DNA from: Dasypus novemcinctus
Taxonomy: Eukaryota > Chordata > Mammalia > Cingulata > Dasypodidae
Length of the DNA stretch: 64,000 nt
Direction: 5' to 3'
NCBI RefSeq assembly: GCF_030445035.2
Contig: NC_080680.1
Coordinates: 48,063,212-48,127,211 of the forward strand
Below, in pieces: positions 22,744 to 35,360 of the stretch. The notes under the pieces are model-generated. The model had not been told where the DNA came from. It did no database searches and worked only from the letters and a program-made list of their open reading frames with translations. Each line of letters opens with the position of its first letter. Position 1 is the first letter of the stretch. The position numbers were made by a program, and so were the translations under genes.

Positions 22744-25200
22744 ATATATACATTTACTGTTTTAGGGATCAGTGACCAACCTAGCCAATAATGCCAATGG
22801 AGAGGCAACCTGCAGTATATTGAAGGCCTAGTTTGAATGTTTCTTTTGATTTTTATACACTTTTTAAACATTTCCAATGCAATATGTAACATATCAAATG
22901 AACTTAACTGGTCAGTACTTTGCTTTTTACTTTTACACTTTTACCATGATGACATTACAGAGGTATTTTATGTTAGCAGTACAGGAAAACTTACTTTCTC
23001 AGTTGTTTTATAAAAACTGAACATTTTTCCCTACCACCACTTTAACATGCAGATTGAGGTGGCCTCTGACATATTTTCCTTGAAGTTACTTTTTGCTACT
23101 AATATTAGTTTAGGTTTCTAATAATGGCTGCTTGGAATTAGTTATTCACTGCTTCAGTTAAGAAGATTCTTTTTCAAACTCAGTTAACCACATCCACATA
23201 GACTGGTTAATATACCTTAAGATAAGCTTATTAAATTATAGTTAGCAACCAATGAGATTTACTTTATCCATTTAAGAGAGGGCAGATCTACATTTTCTTT
23301 AGCTTAATTTCATTAAACATGAACTTACAAGTTTTATTACTTTAAAGATTTAATACATATGTTAATTTACTTTAATACATATGTTAATTTACTTTAATAC
23401 ATATGTTAATTTTCTATAAACCAAAGAGAATACCCAAGCTAAAAAAATTGAGACCATTATAGTTTATGCAAAGAATGTTCTTTTTCCTTCCTTTACCAGA
23501 GGCTAAAACTTTTTTTAAATAAAATTCTAAAACTGAATAATCTTAAAAGCATACTGACTGCTAGGTTCTCAAATATAATTTTGTTTTAATTATAATTTAG
23601 AAAAGATCTTCCCATAGCTTTCAAGGACTTTTCTTTTACTTACTGAAATTTGGTGATAGAATTGTTAAGTACCCTTATTTTAAGGCTGTTAAAAAGTTTA
23701 ACTTGGGGAGTTACAGGACAAACTGATTCTTAATTTCCTCTGCCTAGAAGAGTTTTAAGTTTGTTACACCTGGTCCTTCCCTCAGAACTCTTCTAAAGAG
23801 AAGGCCCTGTGGGCTGGGTTGGTCAAAGGCCTCTGGAAAATCTTTTTCCCTTTCTCAATAGTTCCTATATTTAGACTTCTATGTGACCTTTCCATCCTGC
23901 TTAGCCAAATTTGGGCTCTAGGAATATTCATCATATATATAACTGCATATTTAATTTTTATTTGAATAGAGCTTTTTTAAGAATTTTTGTTAATTTGGTA
24001 TTATCCCAATGTTTGAGGATAGACACTGAGCAAATAGGCAGACAATAGTTTGACACAGAATTACAACTTAAAGTTACTTAAAACTTTCATCTTTTACAAA
24101 ATAAGTTTAACTATAAAATAACATTTGAAAGATTTCTTTGAAGGCTTTTTTTCTAGTTTGCACTGTGACTATGCAGTTTTGCACAAAAATTTTGTTCTTT
24201 AATTATGGGCTTATAACCAAAACGTCCCCAATGTTTTAATACAATTTTCCTTTGCTTCAGAGCTTTGCTTATTTTCTACTTTGACTTTAGGAGACCTTGG
24301 ATGAGCAAGACTAATTCTATGCATACTCCCTGTGGCTATCAAAGCCTTAGGGAAACTGATTTCTCTCATGAATTGCTGCTTTCAGGAAGCCCCAGTAGTC
24401 AAGGCAGGAGGCCTGGCTCACTTCCCAGTCCTCTGAGATAACAGGATTCCTGTGGCCACAGGACTGGAAGAGTAGTCGTTCAACCCCGAGGGTTGAGAAT
24501 TCTACCGGGCAGCAGTTTAGTCCACACTTGGAGCCACAAGAGAAAGCAGGATCACTAATATCAGTGCAAAAGCAAAAGACAGGAGAGCCTCAGGTTTGCT
24601 TTCCCCTGAGGTTCAGGGGGCAGAAGCTGTCATGAAATAACCATAAGCAAAGGCCAGGGGTGAGGCTAGACCTGAAATAACCATAAAAAAGGCAAGCTCG
24701 GTTTATAATTACCACAGTAGCTGAAATTTAAGGGCTAGCTGAACTTAGCAACAAAATAACCATAATCAAAGGTGAGTTTAGTTTAAGATTACCATTACAA
24801 TTGCTAAATTTAGGCTATATCCACCCAGTTATAATAATTTCAGTTACTATTCTTCTGCTGTTTTATAATATAAAGGCATCTATATAATGATCTTAACTCT
24901 TACCATCTCTGTTAATACTGTCATCACTTAAAAACAATTTGAGCACTTCCATTCATTAAGCAACTAAAACAATTTTATTACTAACAAGTTTGCTAAAATT
25001 TTTCTTTTCCCACTGTTGAATTAATTCCACTTGTGATTTCTTTATATATCAATTGTAATTGCAAGATGGCATTGACATTTAAAGACTCATTTTTTTTAGG
25101 TTACCTTTCACCATTATCCAATTTGTAACAGGCAAACCCCAAATTGATTTACAATTTCCTAGGCACAAGCAGACTAACAAAGTTAAAGCAAGCACAGATT
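22744..25200 (-). other. AT-rich non-coding internal segment of provirus A
   Basis: No frame above the minimum occurs on either strand over nearly 3 kb. The reverse complement aligns in patches with 39750-43950 of provirus B (for example 25040-25200 with 39750-39840, and 23780-24000 with 42590-42850). A perfect 22-bp unit is repeated about three times near 23348-23412. Confidence 0.7.
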
Positions 25201-26851
25201 AGAACAGAAGAGTTCCACACAATTTAGCTTAGTTTAAGAAAAGCCGTAGAATTTAGAATCACCGGGATGCAAAGTTCCCAGTATCTGTCCATGGCAGAAA
25301 TTTCATGCAGTACCCACAAAGTTTGTTCCTCCAGGAAAATCCCTGGGCAGCTGCTAGATATGGAGATAAGGGGCCTATAGTAGCCCTATCCCTGACAAGA
25401 CAGGAATTGCGGCTGCATTCGGTTAGATACTCCCACAAGGGGTAAAGCCATACAAGCCTTTTTCACTGGAAGGATAGAAAACAGTTAGGAAGCTAGAAAA
25501 GCCAGGAATCTCTTAATCGTAATTGATGGCATGTGAGGAGGTTCCTTATTCTACAGTGGAGAGGTTTGAGTAATTAGTGCATTTCTTTACCACTTTAAGG
25601 CAGGGTCTGTCATTTTTTCTGTTGTTGTTCCCCAGACCCCTAGTTAAGAACTCCTGCTTTAAGGAAACACAACCACGTGGTTATGGTCTCTAGTCCTCAG
25701 ATCTGTCTGTCCTTTCCTTCTCTCTCAAACAGGCCTAACTGGAATTCAGGGCCCCATGAAGAGCCCACTCTTGACCATACTGTGACTACGAGGTACAGGA
25801 AGAACAGACTAGGTATGTTGTCCCAATTAAAGAGCCGCCCTTTATCTAGGGGAAGAAAATGCATTCATCAGTTTGGATGGTGTTCCACTACTGTCTTGAT
25901 GGAACAGGACTGCTCTCGGAGCCAGCATCCTAGAAATCAGGAGTCCTGCTGCCTGTCCCATGTTTTGGGAATCAGGAGCTTTGTCTCTGGGCATTCCCAG
26001 AGCCTTAGAGGTCTTGGGGGCATCTGGGTCTGGTTCCCAGACGGAAACACCCAAGCCAGGCTTTCCCACTAGGAAAGGGGATGGCTAGGGACCTTTAAAT
26101 GTTTTTGTCTACTTTGCAGCAGTTTTAGGAGCTGGCTCACCCCATAGCCACTCCCAGGGGCTCAGTTAAACCCAACATTTAAAGCCCATAGAAAACTAGA
26201 GACTAATTGTCCTGTGACTTGCCGGCAAACACCTGCAGGGACCATCCACCCCCACCCCCCACCCCAGGCAATCTCCAGACCTCTCTGGGTGGGGAAGAAG
26301 CAGGCCTCAGGGCATTGCTGAGGGTGGGACTTAAGCCTCCCTAACAAAGGCATTTTCAGGTTCTCAGGCATTCTAAAGCATCTCACAGACCCAGAATGAG
26401 GACTGCAGTAGTTGGAAGATCCAAGGCTCCTTTAATTAAAAGTAGATAACTAGCAATCTAAGTTAACAATACATTGGGTAATAGCCATTCTGAATTTAGA
26501 AAGGGTCTGGTAAACTCCCTGCAGACTCAGGCTTGACTTAGGCCATGTGCCCAGTCAGGTCTCAAGGGTGGTTTCACCTGCCACCCAGAACTTCCTTGGA
26601 TCCGCACAGCATGGGGACTAGCCCCTGCCACCTCTGGAAAGGGAACTGGGGGTCTGGGCAGATTGAGTTTATGTCTTTTGAGAGCTTATCCAGGAACCTG
26701 CTAGCAATGAAGCCCTTTAAAAGAGCAGAACCAAAAAAAAAAAAAAAAAGACACAGACCTTAAAACTCACCAGTTCTGGGGGGGGGGGGGGGGGGGGGAA
26801 GGTCTGGGAGCATCACGCAATTAATATTTCTCCAGGCAATGGCTCACTAAC
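25201..26851 (-). pseudogene. Provirus A 5' internal region: leader, gag and pro remnants
   Basis: The reverse complement of about 25830-26110 aligns with 38430-38620 of provirus B, fixing its identity. The gag part is poorly preserved. A poly(G) run (26777-26798) and a poly(A) run near 26733 lie in the leader. No primer binding site could be read confidently next to the LTR at 26852. Confidence 0.55.
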
Positions 26852-26910
26852 TGAACTTGAAGCTCTGGATTGCTCTAGGTTCTTGGCTATGATGCATAAA
26901 AGAATTTATG
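26852..26910 (-). repeat. 5' LTR of provirus A, end fragment
   Basis: It matches the corresponding end of the 19062-19529 LTR up to AGAATTTATG, where the L1 begins. The rest of this LTR is at 37341-37785. Confidence 0.8.
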
Positions 26911-28059
26911 GGACTTCTGGGAAGATGGTAGACTAGAATGACATGGGACTCTCTTCTCCAGTAAAATAGCTAGAGGACAGGCTGAAACAGCCTAGAAAAA
27001 GGGTTTAGGACACCAGGCAAAGGCTGGACACCACCCAGAGGAGAGAGGGAAAAAGGAGGGAAATTGGGACTACATAACTGTGAGTGAAACCAGTGGCTGC
27101 TGCTGCTGACACCATCCCCCACACTAAAGACACTTTAGAATTCTTGGGACTCTGAGCCTGTGACTACAGGCAAAGGGGGCTCCAAGGATCTACTACCCCA
27201 GGAAAGGGGACAGAGAGGGACATAGCCTAAGGTTGACTCAGCTTCTGACCCACAAATTTGGTCTGCTTTGTCCCACAAGCCCTTCCAGGCCAGGTGGGAA
27301 CACACACTGGTTTGCCCTGGGAGCCATCAAAGGATGGTGAAGTCCAACCCTCACAACCTCCTGCTCTTCTAGCCATCTCCCTCTCTTCCAGCTGGGAATA
27401 ATTGTTGAGGACACCCCATGAAAGGTGAGAGAGAGGGACACAGCCTGAGGCTGACTCAGGTTTTGACTCAAAATTTGGTCTGCTGTGTCCCAGGAGCCCT
27501 ACCAGTCTGGGTGGGGCTGGACCATTGTTTGCATTAGAGCTTGCAAGGGACTAAAGATATACAACCCTCACAATCTCCTTCTCTACTAACAGGGACTTAT
27601 TATTTAGGACTCCGAGGGGAGTGGAAATATTTTGACCTCGACAGAGAAGGTAGGAGAACTGTCTAAGAGAAAGTTTGAATTACAAGGCTCATAGCCCCCA
27701 GACAGGAAGCCTTATAACATAGATCCAGTCTGTGTAGCAACAAATACACTCCAACCAGGCATTGAACTGAGGGCTGTCAAAAAGCACCACCTACTGGCAG
27801 ACAAAGGAACTGCACACAAGAAAATTAATAAGTAGGAGAAGCTTTTTCTGGCCTCCATAGCCTCCCTCCCCAAGGTCCTAGGAAGTGACTCTGCAACCAA
27901 TTACTGGGTCCAGTGCCCAGTTTTGAGCAACCAGCAGGACAATCCTAACAATCCTGGTCAAGCCAAGAATCGAAGAGCAGTGGTAACACACAGCCTCCTG
28001 CCACTAAATTCCAAGATAAAGAAATTGAACATCTGAGTAAACTATATCCTAATCAGATC

Positions 28060-28790
28060 CCTAGATATCAGCAAAAAATTACAAGCCATACTAAGAAAAA
28101 GAAGATATGGCCCAAGAAAAGGAATATATAAAAGCCCCAGAAGAAATGCCGAATTTGAGAGAATTCAGTGAAATGCACACAAATTTCCAAAACCAAATTA
28201 ATGAATTGAAAGACCATATGGTCAAAGAGACAATATGGTTAAAGAGATAAATGACATCAAGACGACATTGAAGGAGCACAAGAATTTGAAAAATCCTGTA
28301 CAGAAAATCAACAGCACTCATGGGAATGAAAGACACAATAGGTGAGATCAGAAACACATTTGAGGTATACAACAGCAGACTCGAAATGACAGAAGAAATA
28401 AGTGATACTGAAGACAAAACAGCTAAGATTGAAGAGAGAAAAGAATGGAGAAAATTGAGCAGGGGCTCAGAGAGCCAAATGACAATGCAAAACACAACAG
28501 CACATGTCTTATGGGAGCTCCAGAAGGAGAAGATATGGGGAAAGGGGCAGAAAGACTATTTGAGGAAGTCATATCTGAAAAATTCAACTCTCATGAAAGA
28601 AATGAACTTACATGTCCAAGAAGTACACCATACCCCAATCAGAATAAATCCAAATAGATCTACTCCAAGACACATAATACTGAGAATGTCAAATGTCAAG
28701 ATAAAGAGAAAATTCTCAGAGCAACAAGGGAGAAGCAAGAAATCACATAAAAGAGACATCCGGTAAGACTTAGTGCAGATTTCTCTTCAG
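28060..28790 (+). pseudogene. L1 ORF1p remnant
   Basis: A Glu/Lys-rich coiled coil (28320-28450) is followed by an RRM-like part, in a second frame, with a MGAPEGED block (28517-28540) equivalent to the IPEGEE-type motif of ORF1p. The C-terminal domain lies near 28680-28760. ORF1p is the RNA-binding trimer of L1. At least one frameshift breaks it. Confidence 0.8.
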
Positions 28791-29085
28791 AAACCATGGA
28801 GGTGAGAAGACAGTGGTATGATACAATTAGGATACTGAAAGAGGAAAACTGCCAGCCAAGAATATTTTATCTGGTAAAATTGTCCTTCAAATATGAAGGT
28901 GAGTAAAAAGTATTCAAAATAAACTGAAGCTAAGAGAGTTTGCAAAAAAGAATCCACCTTTGCAGGAAATATTAAGGGAAGCCTTAGAACCTGAAAGAAA
29001 AAGACAGGAGTGACAGACTTGGAGGAGAGTATAGAACAGACAAATAAGATATGGCATATGAAAACCAAAGAATAAAACAGATGAA

Positions 29086-29885
29086 GTGAACAGTGCATTT
29101 ACAGTAATATCATTGAATGTGAATGGATTAAGCTCCCCAATCAAAAAATATGAGCTGACAGAGTACGTAAAAAAACATGAGCCATCCATATGTTGCTTAC
29201 AAAACACTCACCTTAGACCCAGGGATACAAACTGGCTGAAAGTGAAGGTTGGAAAAAGATACTATACATGAATAGTTACCAAAAAAGAACAGGGGTAGCT
29301 ATATTAATATTCAACACAACAAACTTTAAATGCAAAAAAGTTATAAGAGATAGAGAAGGCCATTATATATTAATAAAAGGGACAATCCACCAGGAAGATA
29401 TAACAGTCATAAATATGTATGCACCTAACCAGGGTGCCCCAAAGTACATGAGGCAAACTCTGGGAAAACTGAAGGGAAAAATAGACATCTCTACAATAAT
29501 CATTGGAGACTGCAACACCCCACTCACATCATTAGATAGAACTAGACAGAAGATCAACAAGGAAAGAGAACTTGAATCTGATAAACAAGTTAGACCTAAC
29601 AGACACATACAGAACACTGCATCCAAACTCAGCGGGTTATACATTCTTCTCAAGTGCCCATGGATCTTCCTCCAGGATCGACCACATGTTAGGGCAAATG
29701 CAGCTCTCAATAAATATAAAAAGATTGAAATTACACAAAGTACCTTCTCACAAGATAATGGAATGAAACTGGAAATCAGTAATAGACAGGAAAAAAGTAA
29801 ATTTGCAAACGTGTGGAGGCTGAACAACACACTCCTAAATAACCAGTGGGTCAATAAATATATTGAGACAAATGAAAAGGAATAA
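29086..29885 (+). pseudogene. L1 ORF2p endonuclease domain remnant
   Basis: The frame opens with SLNVNGLSSPIKK and continues with CCLQNTHLRP, the start of the L1 apurinic-type endonuclease; the catalytic Glu of the usual QETH is replaced by Asn (QNTH). A second frame (29268-29885) carries the middle, with VINMYAPN and GDCNTPL blocks. A stop at 29269 and a later shift break it. Confidence 0.85.
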
Positions 29886-30409
29886 AATGTATCAAAACTT
29901 GTGGAATACAGGGAAGGCAGTCTTGAGAGGGCAATGTATGGCCCTAAATGTATATATTAAAAAAAGAAGCAAGAGCTAAACTCAAAGACTTAACTGAATT
30001 AGAGAAACTTAATAGCTAACCAGTCCCAAAGCAAGCAGAAGGAAAGAATAAAGATGAGAGCAGAAATAAATGAAATTGAGAATAGAGAAAAATCAACGAA
30101 ACCAAAAGCTAGTTCTTTAAGAAGATCAATAAAATTGACAAACCCCTAGTTAGACTAACAAATAAAAGGAGAAAGAGGCAAATACAATCAGAAATGAAAG
30201 GGGGGAAGTTACAACTGACCCCACAGAAATAAAAAGAATAAGAGGATATTATTAGAAACTGTATACCAACAAACTAGACAACTTAGATGAAATGGAAAAA
30301 TTCCTCAAAATGCACAACCAACCTACACTGATATACAAGAACTTAAACCAATCATATTTAAGGAGATTGAATCTGTCATGAAAAACTCTTCCAGGATATA
30401 AAAGTCCTT

Positions 30410-30685
30410 TGATGCATTCAACTCACAATAGGTTGGCTCGAAGGGAAGGCAACGCAGAAATAAAGGTACAAACACAAGAGGGGAAACAAACCTGGGACCA
30501 GGGGACTCACAGCTTCTAGAACTGAGAGCCTCAACCCTAGTTTCCACCTCATATTTATGGGAAACTACCAAGTAGCTGTTTGCTATTAGAACTACATCAT
30601 TTACAATAATAGGGAACAACTGCAACATCTAAAATAGAACAGGTGTAACATTTAAAATAAGAAACAGGTAAGTCGGTTTCCCACA
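30410..30685 (-). repeat. 3' LTR of the class II ERV
   Basis: It is the partner of 35361-35641 and lacks three bases at its start (one TGT unit). The minus-strand polypurine tract AAGGGGGAAA (30686-30695) adjoins it. Confidence 0.85.
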
Positions 30686-30695
30686 TTTCCCCCTT
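30686..30695 (-). promoter_or_regulatory. Polypurine tract of the class II ERV
   Basis: AAGGGGGAAA on the minus strand directly precedes the TGTGGG start of the 3' LTR. Confidence 0.7.
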
Positions 30696-33259
30696 GTTTT
30701 TGCAAAGTCTACACAAATGAAGTTCCACTGGTTAGCAAAGCTTCCTGCATGATATTTTCACTTTTAAGTTTGAACAATACTCATTTAATTTTTCCCCCTC
30801 AATATATTCAGTTCTAGGATTGTTCAAACTTAAAACAAGAGATTTACATTAAGGTACATTTATATATCACTTACAGTTCATTAAGTCACTTAAGTACACA
30901 ATATGTTTCATTAGTAAAGTTCTGATTAGTATTCAAGCATTTTATATGTAATTCATAACTACCATGGATTATACAACATCAATAAGATTTCCAACTAGCA
31001 GACATTTAATGAATAAACTTTCATTTCTCATAGGCTCAAGACTTCCTACCAGAAAGGCTGTATAGGACAGTACTTGATCAAAAATAACCTCATTTTCCCC
31101 AATTTGCATAGTTTGAGGCATAGACAATGACAAATTCTTATTTCTCCATTTTGGGCTGTGGGGCAGCTGGAAGTTTATCACATAATTTCAATGCCTTCCT
31201 TGGTCCTGCTCTTGGCCTCTTCACTGCGCCTGGGGCCACAACTTAGTGCTGAATTTAAACAGTCCATCATTGTGAGGACTCATTTTTCAGGCAGAAAACA
31301 ATAGCTGGCTTGTTCTAAGAGTCCCAATGCAGGATCTATAGCAGTGAAAGCATACTTTGCCCCTTCCAGGAGCAGGAGGGTGCTGATGTCACAGTCACTG
31401 ATGTGAGTCTTAAGGCCACAAGCTGTTGGTGAATAGGAGGCAGCAGGAACTGCTAGGCACCCCAAGGTCTGGTATTTGTGATGTTCACTTTTCCGGTGGA
31501 GCCACTGCGCTTCCTTCTCAGATCCCAATTTCATGGCTCTGAATCTTCATGAGGCATCTGCCTCAGCAGTCCTGAGAGGGAAGTTAGAGGAATGGGCAGG
31601 GACATGACAGACAGTTACCTGTCACTGCTGGCAAGTGTCCCGGATGTTCTTCACAGATCTCTCTCCCATGGAGAATGATTCACAACAGCCCATCATTTGT
31701 CTTGTTTTTAGTATTTGCAACCCACTCCTGGATAGGGATGGCAATATTCAGACGTTATTGGGTTAAGCTTCACTTTCAGCAGGTCTTCCTATGCTGCACA
31801 CAATTACTTTTTTATATTGTACTTATAGTCCCTTCCCACAATTGTGGGGTACTCAGAATGTTGCCTTTGTCACAAACCCCACCCAAAGCCAGTAGTGGTA
31901 CTGGTCACATCCAATTCACAGGTTAAGTCAATATCCACCTTCCCCGCACCCCCCCTCCCCCCCCCCCCCCCCCCATTTTTTAAAGCAGCCTGCTGGAGGT
32001 CTCATGAGGACCTTTCCCAATTAACACATCTCAGTGAGAGATAAAAGATTTTTAGTATTCCAACAATATTACAAATTCTTTTAACATGAGAAAACATTGT
32101 ACTTTATCAATTACAGCACAGAGTATAGTTTCATCTTACCCAACCAAACAACATTTAATAATCTGATAGAGTAGCAGGGACCTTACAGCTTGTCCCAATT
32201 GTTGGCCTATTCCAGGCCCGTAAAATGCCATTGTCTCTGATGTTTCTTAGTAGGGTCACTGGCACAGGTTTCTTCTATGCAGCAGGATTCATTGCCATCA
32301 GGCCAGGGCAGAAAGCCTTAAAGAACTGCAAAAGTCCGTTGTTGAGCTTTTCACACAGTTTTTGCATTTTTTGTATTGTTTGTTTTACTTTTACAAAACA
32401 CATTATCTCACTGAATGCTACCACAATACTTTTACAACTTGTTATATGCATACTAGTTCTGTCTGACATATCTCCATTTCCGATTTCATAAAACCATTTA
32501 AAATATTCACCTTATAACATTTCAGTTAGCATTCCCACAAACTTACCTTTTTCAATATTTGCTTAACTTGTACATCTTTCATTTTATCCTATGAAGAAAA
32601 ATAAATTACTCATTTCAATTTAAGCAAGAACTATTTTTTTATGAAGAGACATAATAATTATATTACTCAAGACTCAAAACTATAGAGATCTCATTAACAC
32701 TTCAAACTTATGTAATAATATAAGCACTTATTTAATTTTTTGGTCTTTTGAATAGAGCTCTTTCAGAAGTTTTTATTTATTTATACTATCCGGAGGTATT
32801 AAAATATACATTGACATTGAAATAACAGATGGACAAAAACAATTACAACACACCAACGGAAACAAAGTTTACAATTTGACTCATAATTCTTACTTTTCTG
32901 GTATAGCTTTTTTTTTTTAAGCTCTCCATCATTTCACATCTTAGATTTTATTGCTTTTAGGATTTCTTCTGGAATCATGTTGCCTGTAACATGCAGGTTT
33001 GTTCTTGGAAACACTTATTAGTAATCAGCAACCGGTTAGGATAACCTGAGCAACATAAATGCACTTAAGCTCTTATTTAGCTGTTTAGACAGACGGTTAG
33101 CACACATTTTTTGGATTACTACTCTTTAAGAGTATACCAAGACTTAAAGTTCAGGAGTAAGCTATTGATTCAAAACCGAAAATTCCTTTCAACACTTAGA
33201 TAAAAATTTTGTACTAGTTTTATTAATTTCGCTAAATAGGCCCCATCAGAATTAGCATG
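30696..33259 (-). other. Class II ERV 3' internal region, unrecognised
   Basis: Only short frames are present (for example 31280-31534 minus). I recognise no RT, RNase H, integrase or envelope motif. A C-rich run (31954-31974) is present. Most of pol and env seem to be deleted or replaced. Confidence 0.45.
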
Positions 33260-33666
33260 AAAACAAAACCATCTCTCCTTGATAGTCACAATCAATTACT
33301 CCTGTATGCACTCTAACTCTCTGTGAGGTAAGACTGCTTCTCTCAAGAAGCCCAACCATGCCAATTGGCAAATGTCTCTTTATTCCCATTTTTACAGGGA
33401 CAGGGGTGTCTTAGAAGCAGAATAACTGGTTCTGCCATAGGAATATCTACGGCTGCACTTCCTGCTGTGGCGGGGTATAAGTCCAGGGCACCGCGGAGAA
33501 TCGGGAAGTGCTGGGATTGCTCTGCTGAACCAGGAAAACACCCTTTTTGAGTGGGGCGGGAACAGCCGGCCCCGTTGGAAGTTTCGTTGGAAGTTTCCCG
33601 ACAAGGGGGTGTCATTCTTATGATAATTAGACTGACATTAGCTAGACCGATGATTTTCTTTACCAC
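33260..33666 (-). pseudogene. Class II ERV dUTPase remnant
   Basis: On the minus strand one frame gives ALDLYPATAGSAAVDIP (dUTPase start). After a frameshift near 33370 another gives GLLERSSL and HTGVIDCDYQGE, the substrate-binding motifs of trimeric dUTPase. Its place between nucleocapsid and protease is the betaretroviral arrangement. Confidence 0.85.
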
Positions 33667-33706
33667 AGCGTAGACACAGCTCAGGTCGTTTCAGAGCAGA
33701 AATATT

Positions 33707-34168
33707 CTATCCACGCAGCATTGTTTTTCCCTCAGAACTTTTCCAACAATCGTTTCTCATGTGACCAATTTTTCTGCAATTAAAACATTTTCCAGAGAAC
33801 CTCTTATTGATTTTCATCCCTGCCATAGCCTGAGCTATCATTGTAACACGGTGGCCCTCCGTCCCTACATTCTGGCATAATTTAATATATCCAGTCAAAT
33901 CCACTTTACCTTTCATAATCCCAATAGCTTTCTGACAATCGTGATTGGCATTTTCACAAGCCATTAGCTGCAAAATAGTATCAGCAGCTTCTAAATTATT
34001 GACCTGTTTTTTGATAGCCTCTTGTAACCAAGTGATAAAGTCAGGGTAAGGTTCTTTAGGTCCTTGTAATATTTTTTTTAATGACACCAGAGGCTGGCCT
34101 TTAGCCTCAATTTTTTCCCACGCCCTTAAGCAACAGCAATGAACCTGTGTGCTGGCTTGATCATCCAT
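33707..34168 (-). pseudogene. Class II ERV gag capsid C-terminus and nucleocapsid
   Basis: The 153-codon fragment carries the major homology region (QGPKEPYPDFITWLQEA, about residues 51-67) of capsid and a CFNCRKIGHMRNDCW zinc knuckle (about residues 131-145) of nucleocapsid. The usual second knuckle is not visible in this frame. The N-terminal capsid lies upstream in broken form. Confidence 0.9.
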
Positions 34169-34718
34169 TGTTAATTGCTGATCTACTCCCGCCCAATTCC
34201 GCCCCCCACTAAATGATCCAAAGAAATGAGGATATTATGGGCTCTATTATGAGCAGCCTGAGTCTCTGCATGATCTACCAGGTTTTGAATTATAAAAACT
34301 CTCCAGACCCTAGGGTGAAACATGCCAACATGGACCAGGCAACCCGAATCAGTCTAGAGCCTTCAGTAAGACCTTGCACTGCACCATAGGTAGGAGAATT
34401 TGGACCATATTGTTGCCCTGCTACTTTTAACTCTTTCAAAATTTTAAATGGGAAGTGTTCATGAGTGAACTAATAAACTCCATTCAGGTTTTGAGAATCA
34501 ACTGTGGGAGCTACTTTTTCCTCATATGACAACCGGAAAGGCCATTTGAAGCACCTCCAAGTCACCCTCCCTTCTAGCCTGTAAAATGCCCTATTGTAAA
34601 GCTGACAACTTTGGCTGAGTGTCTCTGAGGGGGAGGAGGTGTCAGCTGAGGGGAAAGAGACTTTCTAAAGTCAGTTAAGGAAGGAGCTGTTTAGATTTAG
34701 TATCATCAAAATATTCAG

Positions 34719-34982
34719 GGAAGTGAACTTGGCCCAATGGATAAGGCATCTGCCTACCACATGGGAGGTCCAGGGTTCAAACCCCAGGCAGGCCTCCTTG
34801 ACCCGTGTGGAGCTGGCCCACGCACAGTGCTGATACATGCAAGAAGTGACGCAGCAAGATGATACAACAAAAAGAAAACACAGATTCCCGGTGCCGCTGA
34901 TAAGGATAGAAGCAGTCACAGAAGAATGGACACAGAGAGCAGACAACGGGGGGGGGTGGGGGGGGGGTAGGGAAGGGGAGAG
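34719..34982 (+). repeat. DAS-type SINE with internal deletion, inside class II ERV gag
   Basis: Perfect duplication AAAATATTCAG at 34708-34718 and 34983-34993. About 100 bp of the middle are missing. Confidence 0.9.
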
Positions 34983-35070
34983 AAAATATTCAGTAGGAGA
35001 AACTTCCTCACATTGTCTATTTTCATTTTTCTCTTCCTCATTTTCTGTTTGTAAGGGTTCTAAAATAGAT

Positions 35071-35211
35071 TTAACAATAGTCAAAGTCGTTTCTATAATC
35101 TGTAAGTTCTAAAATACGAGGCTCACTGGCCTTGGCTCCTCCTGCTTTAAGGAGCTCTTTTAGGAGACAGACGTAAAGGTGATATTTTGTTGAGCTCTCT
35201 CCATTTCCCAT
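35071..35211 (-). pseudogene. Class II ERV gag matrix, N-terminal part
   Basis: The frame has an ATG at 35211 giving MGNGESSTKY, with the Gly2 that retroviral matrix proteins use for myristoylation, then LLKELLKAGGAKAS typical of betaretroviral matrix. It lies about 130 bases after the primer site. It is cut off after about 46 codons. Confidence 0.8.
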
Positions 35212-35340
35212 CATAACCCTGCTAAAATACTCGAGAGTGTCCTTACTCACCAAGGACTTGTAAGGCCTTCTAAACCATTCAGGGCTCTGCACCATAAGAA
35301 CACCTTTAGTTTCACTTGAAGCAATTCTTCTTCCCCTCAA

Positions 35341-35358
35341 GCCCCACATTGGGTGCCA
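35341..35358 (-). promoter_or_regulatory. Primer binding site, tRNA-Lys(1,2) type
   Basis: The minus strand reads TGGCACCCAATGTGGGGC, which differs from the tRNA-Lys1,2 complement at two CpG-decay positions. Betaretroviruses such as MMTV and the HERV-K group use this primer. Confidence 0.9.
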
Positions 35359-35360
35359 CT

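Noticed and set aside
25677-26072. 131-codon plus-strand frame
   Set aside because: It is antisense to the provirus A leader/gag region, which is homologous to 38430-38620. A shadow.
26800-26852. Primer binding site for provirus A
   Set aside because: The minus strand next to the LTR (GTTAGTGAGCCATTGCC) does not start with TGG and matches no tRNA end I can name with confidence.
28091-28495. 134-codon minus-strand hydrophobic frame
   Set aside because: It is the complement of the Lys/Glu-rich L1 ORF1 coiled coil, which commonly gives Phe/Leu-rich antisense frames.
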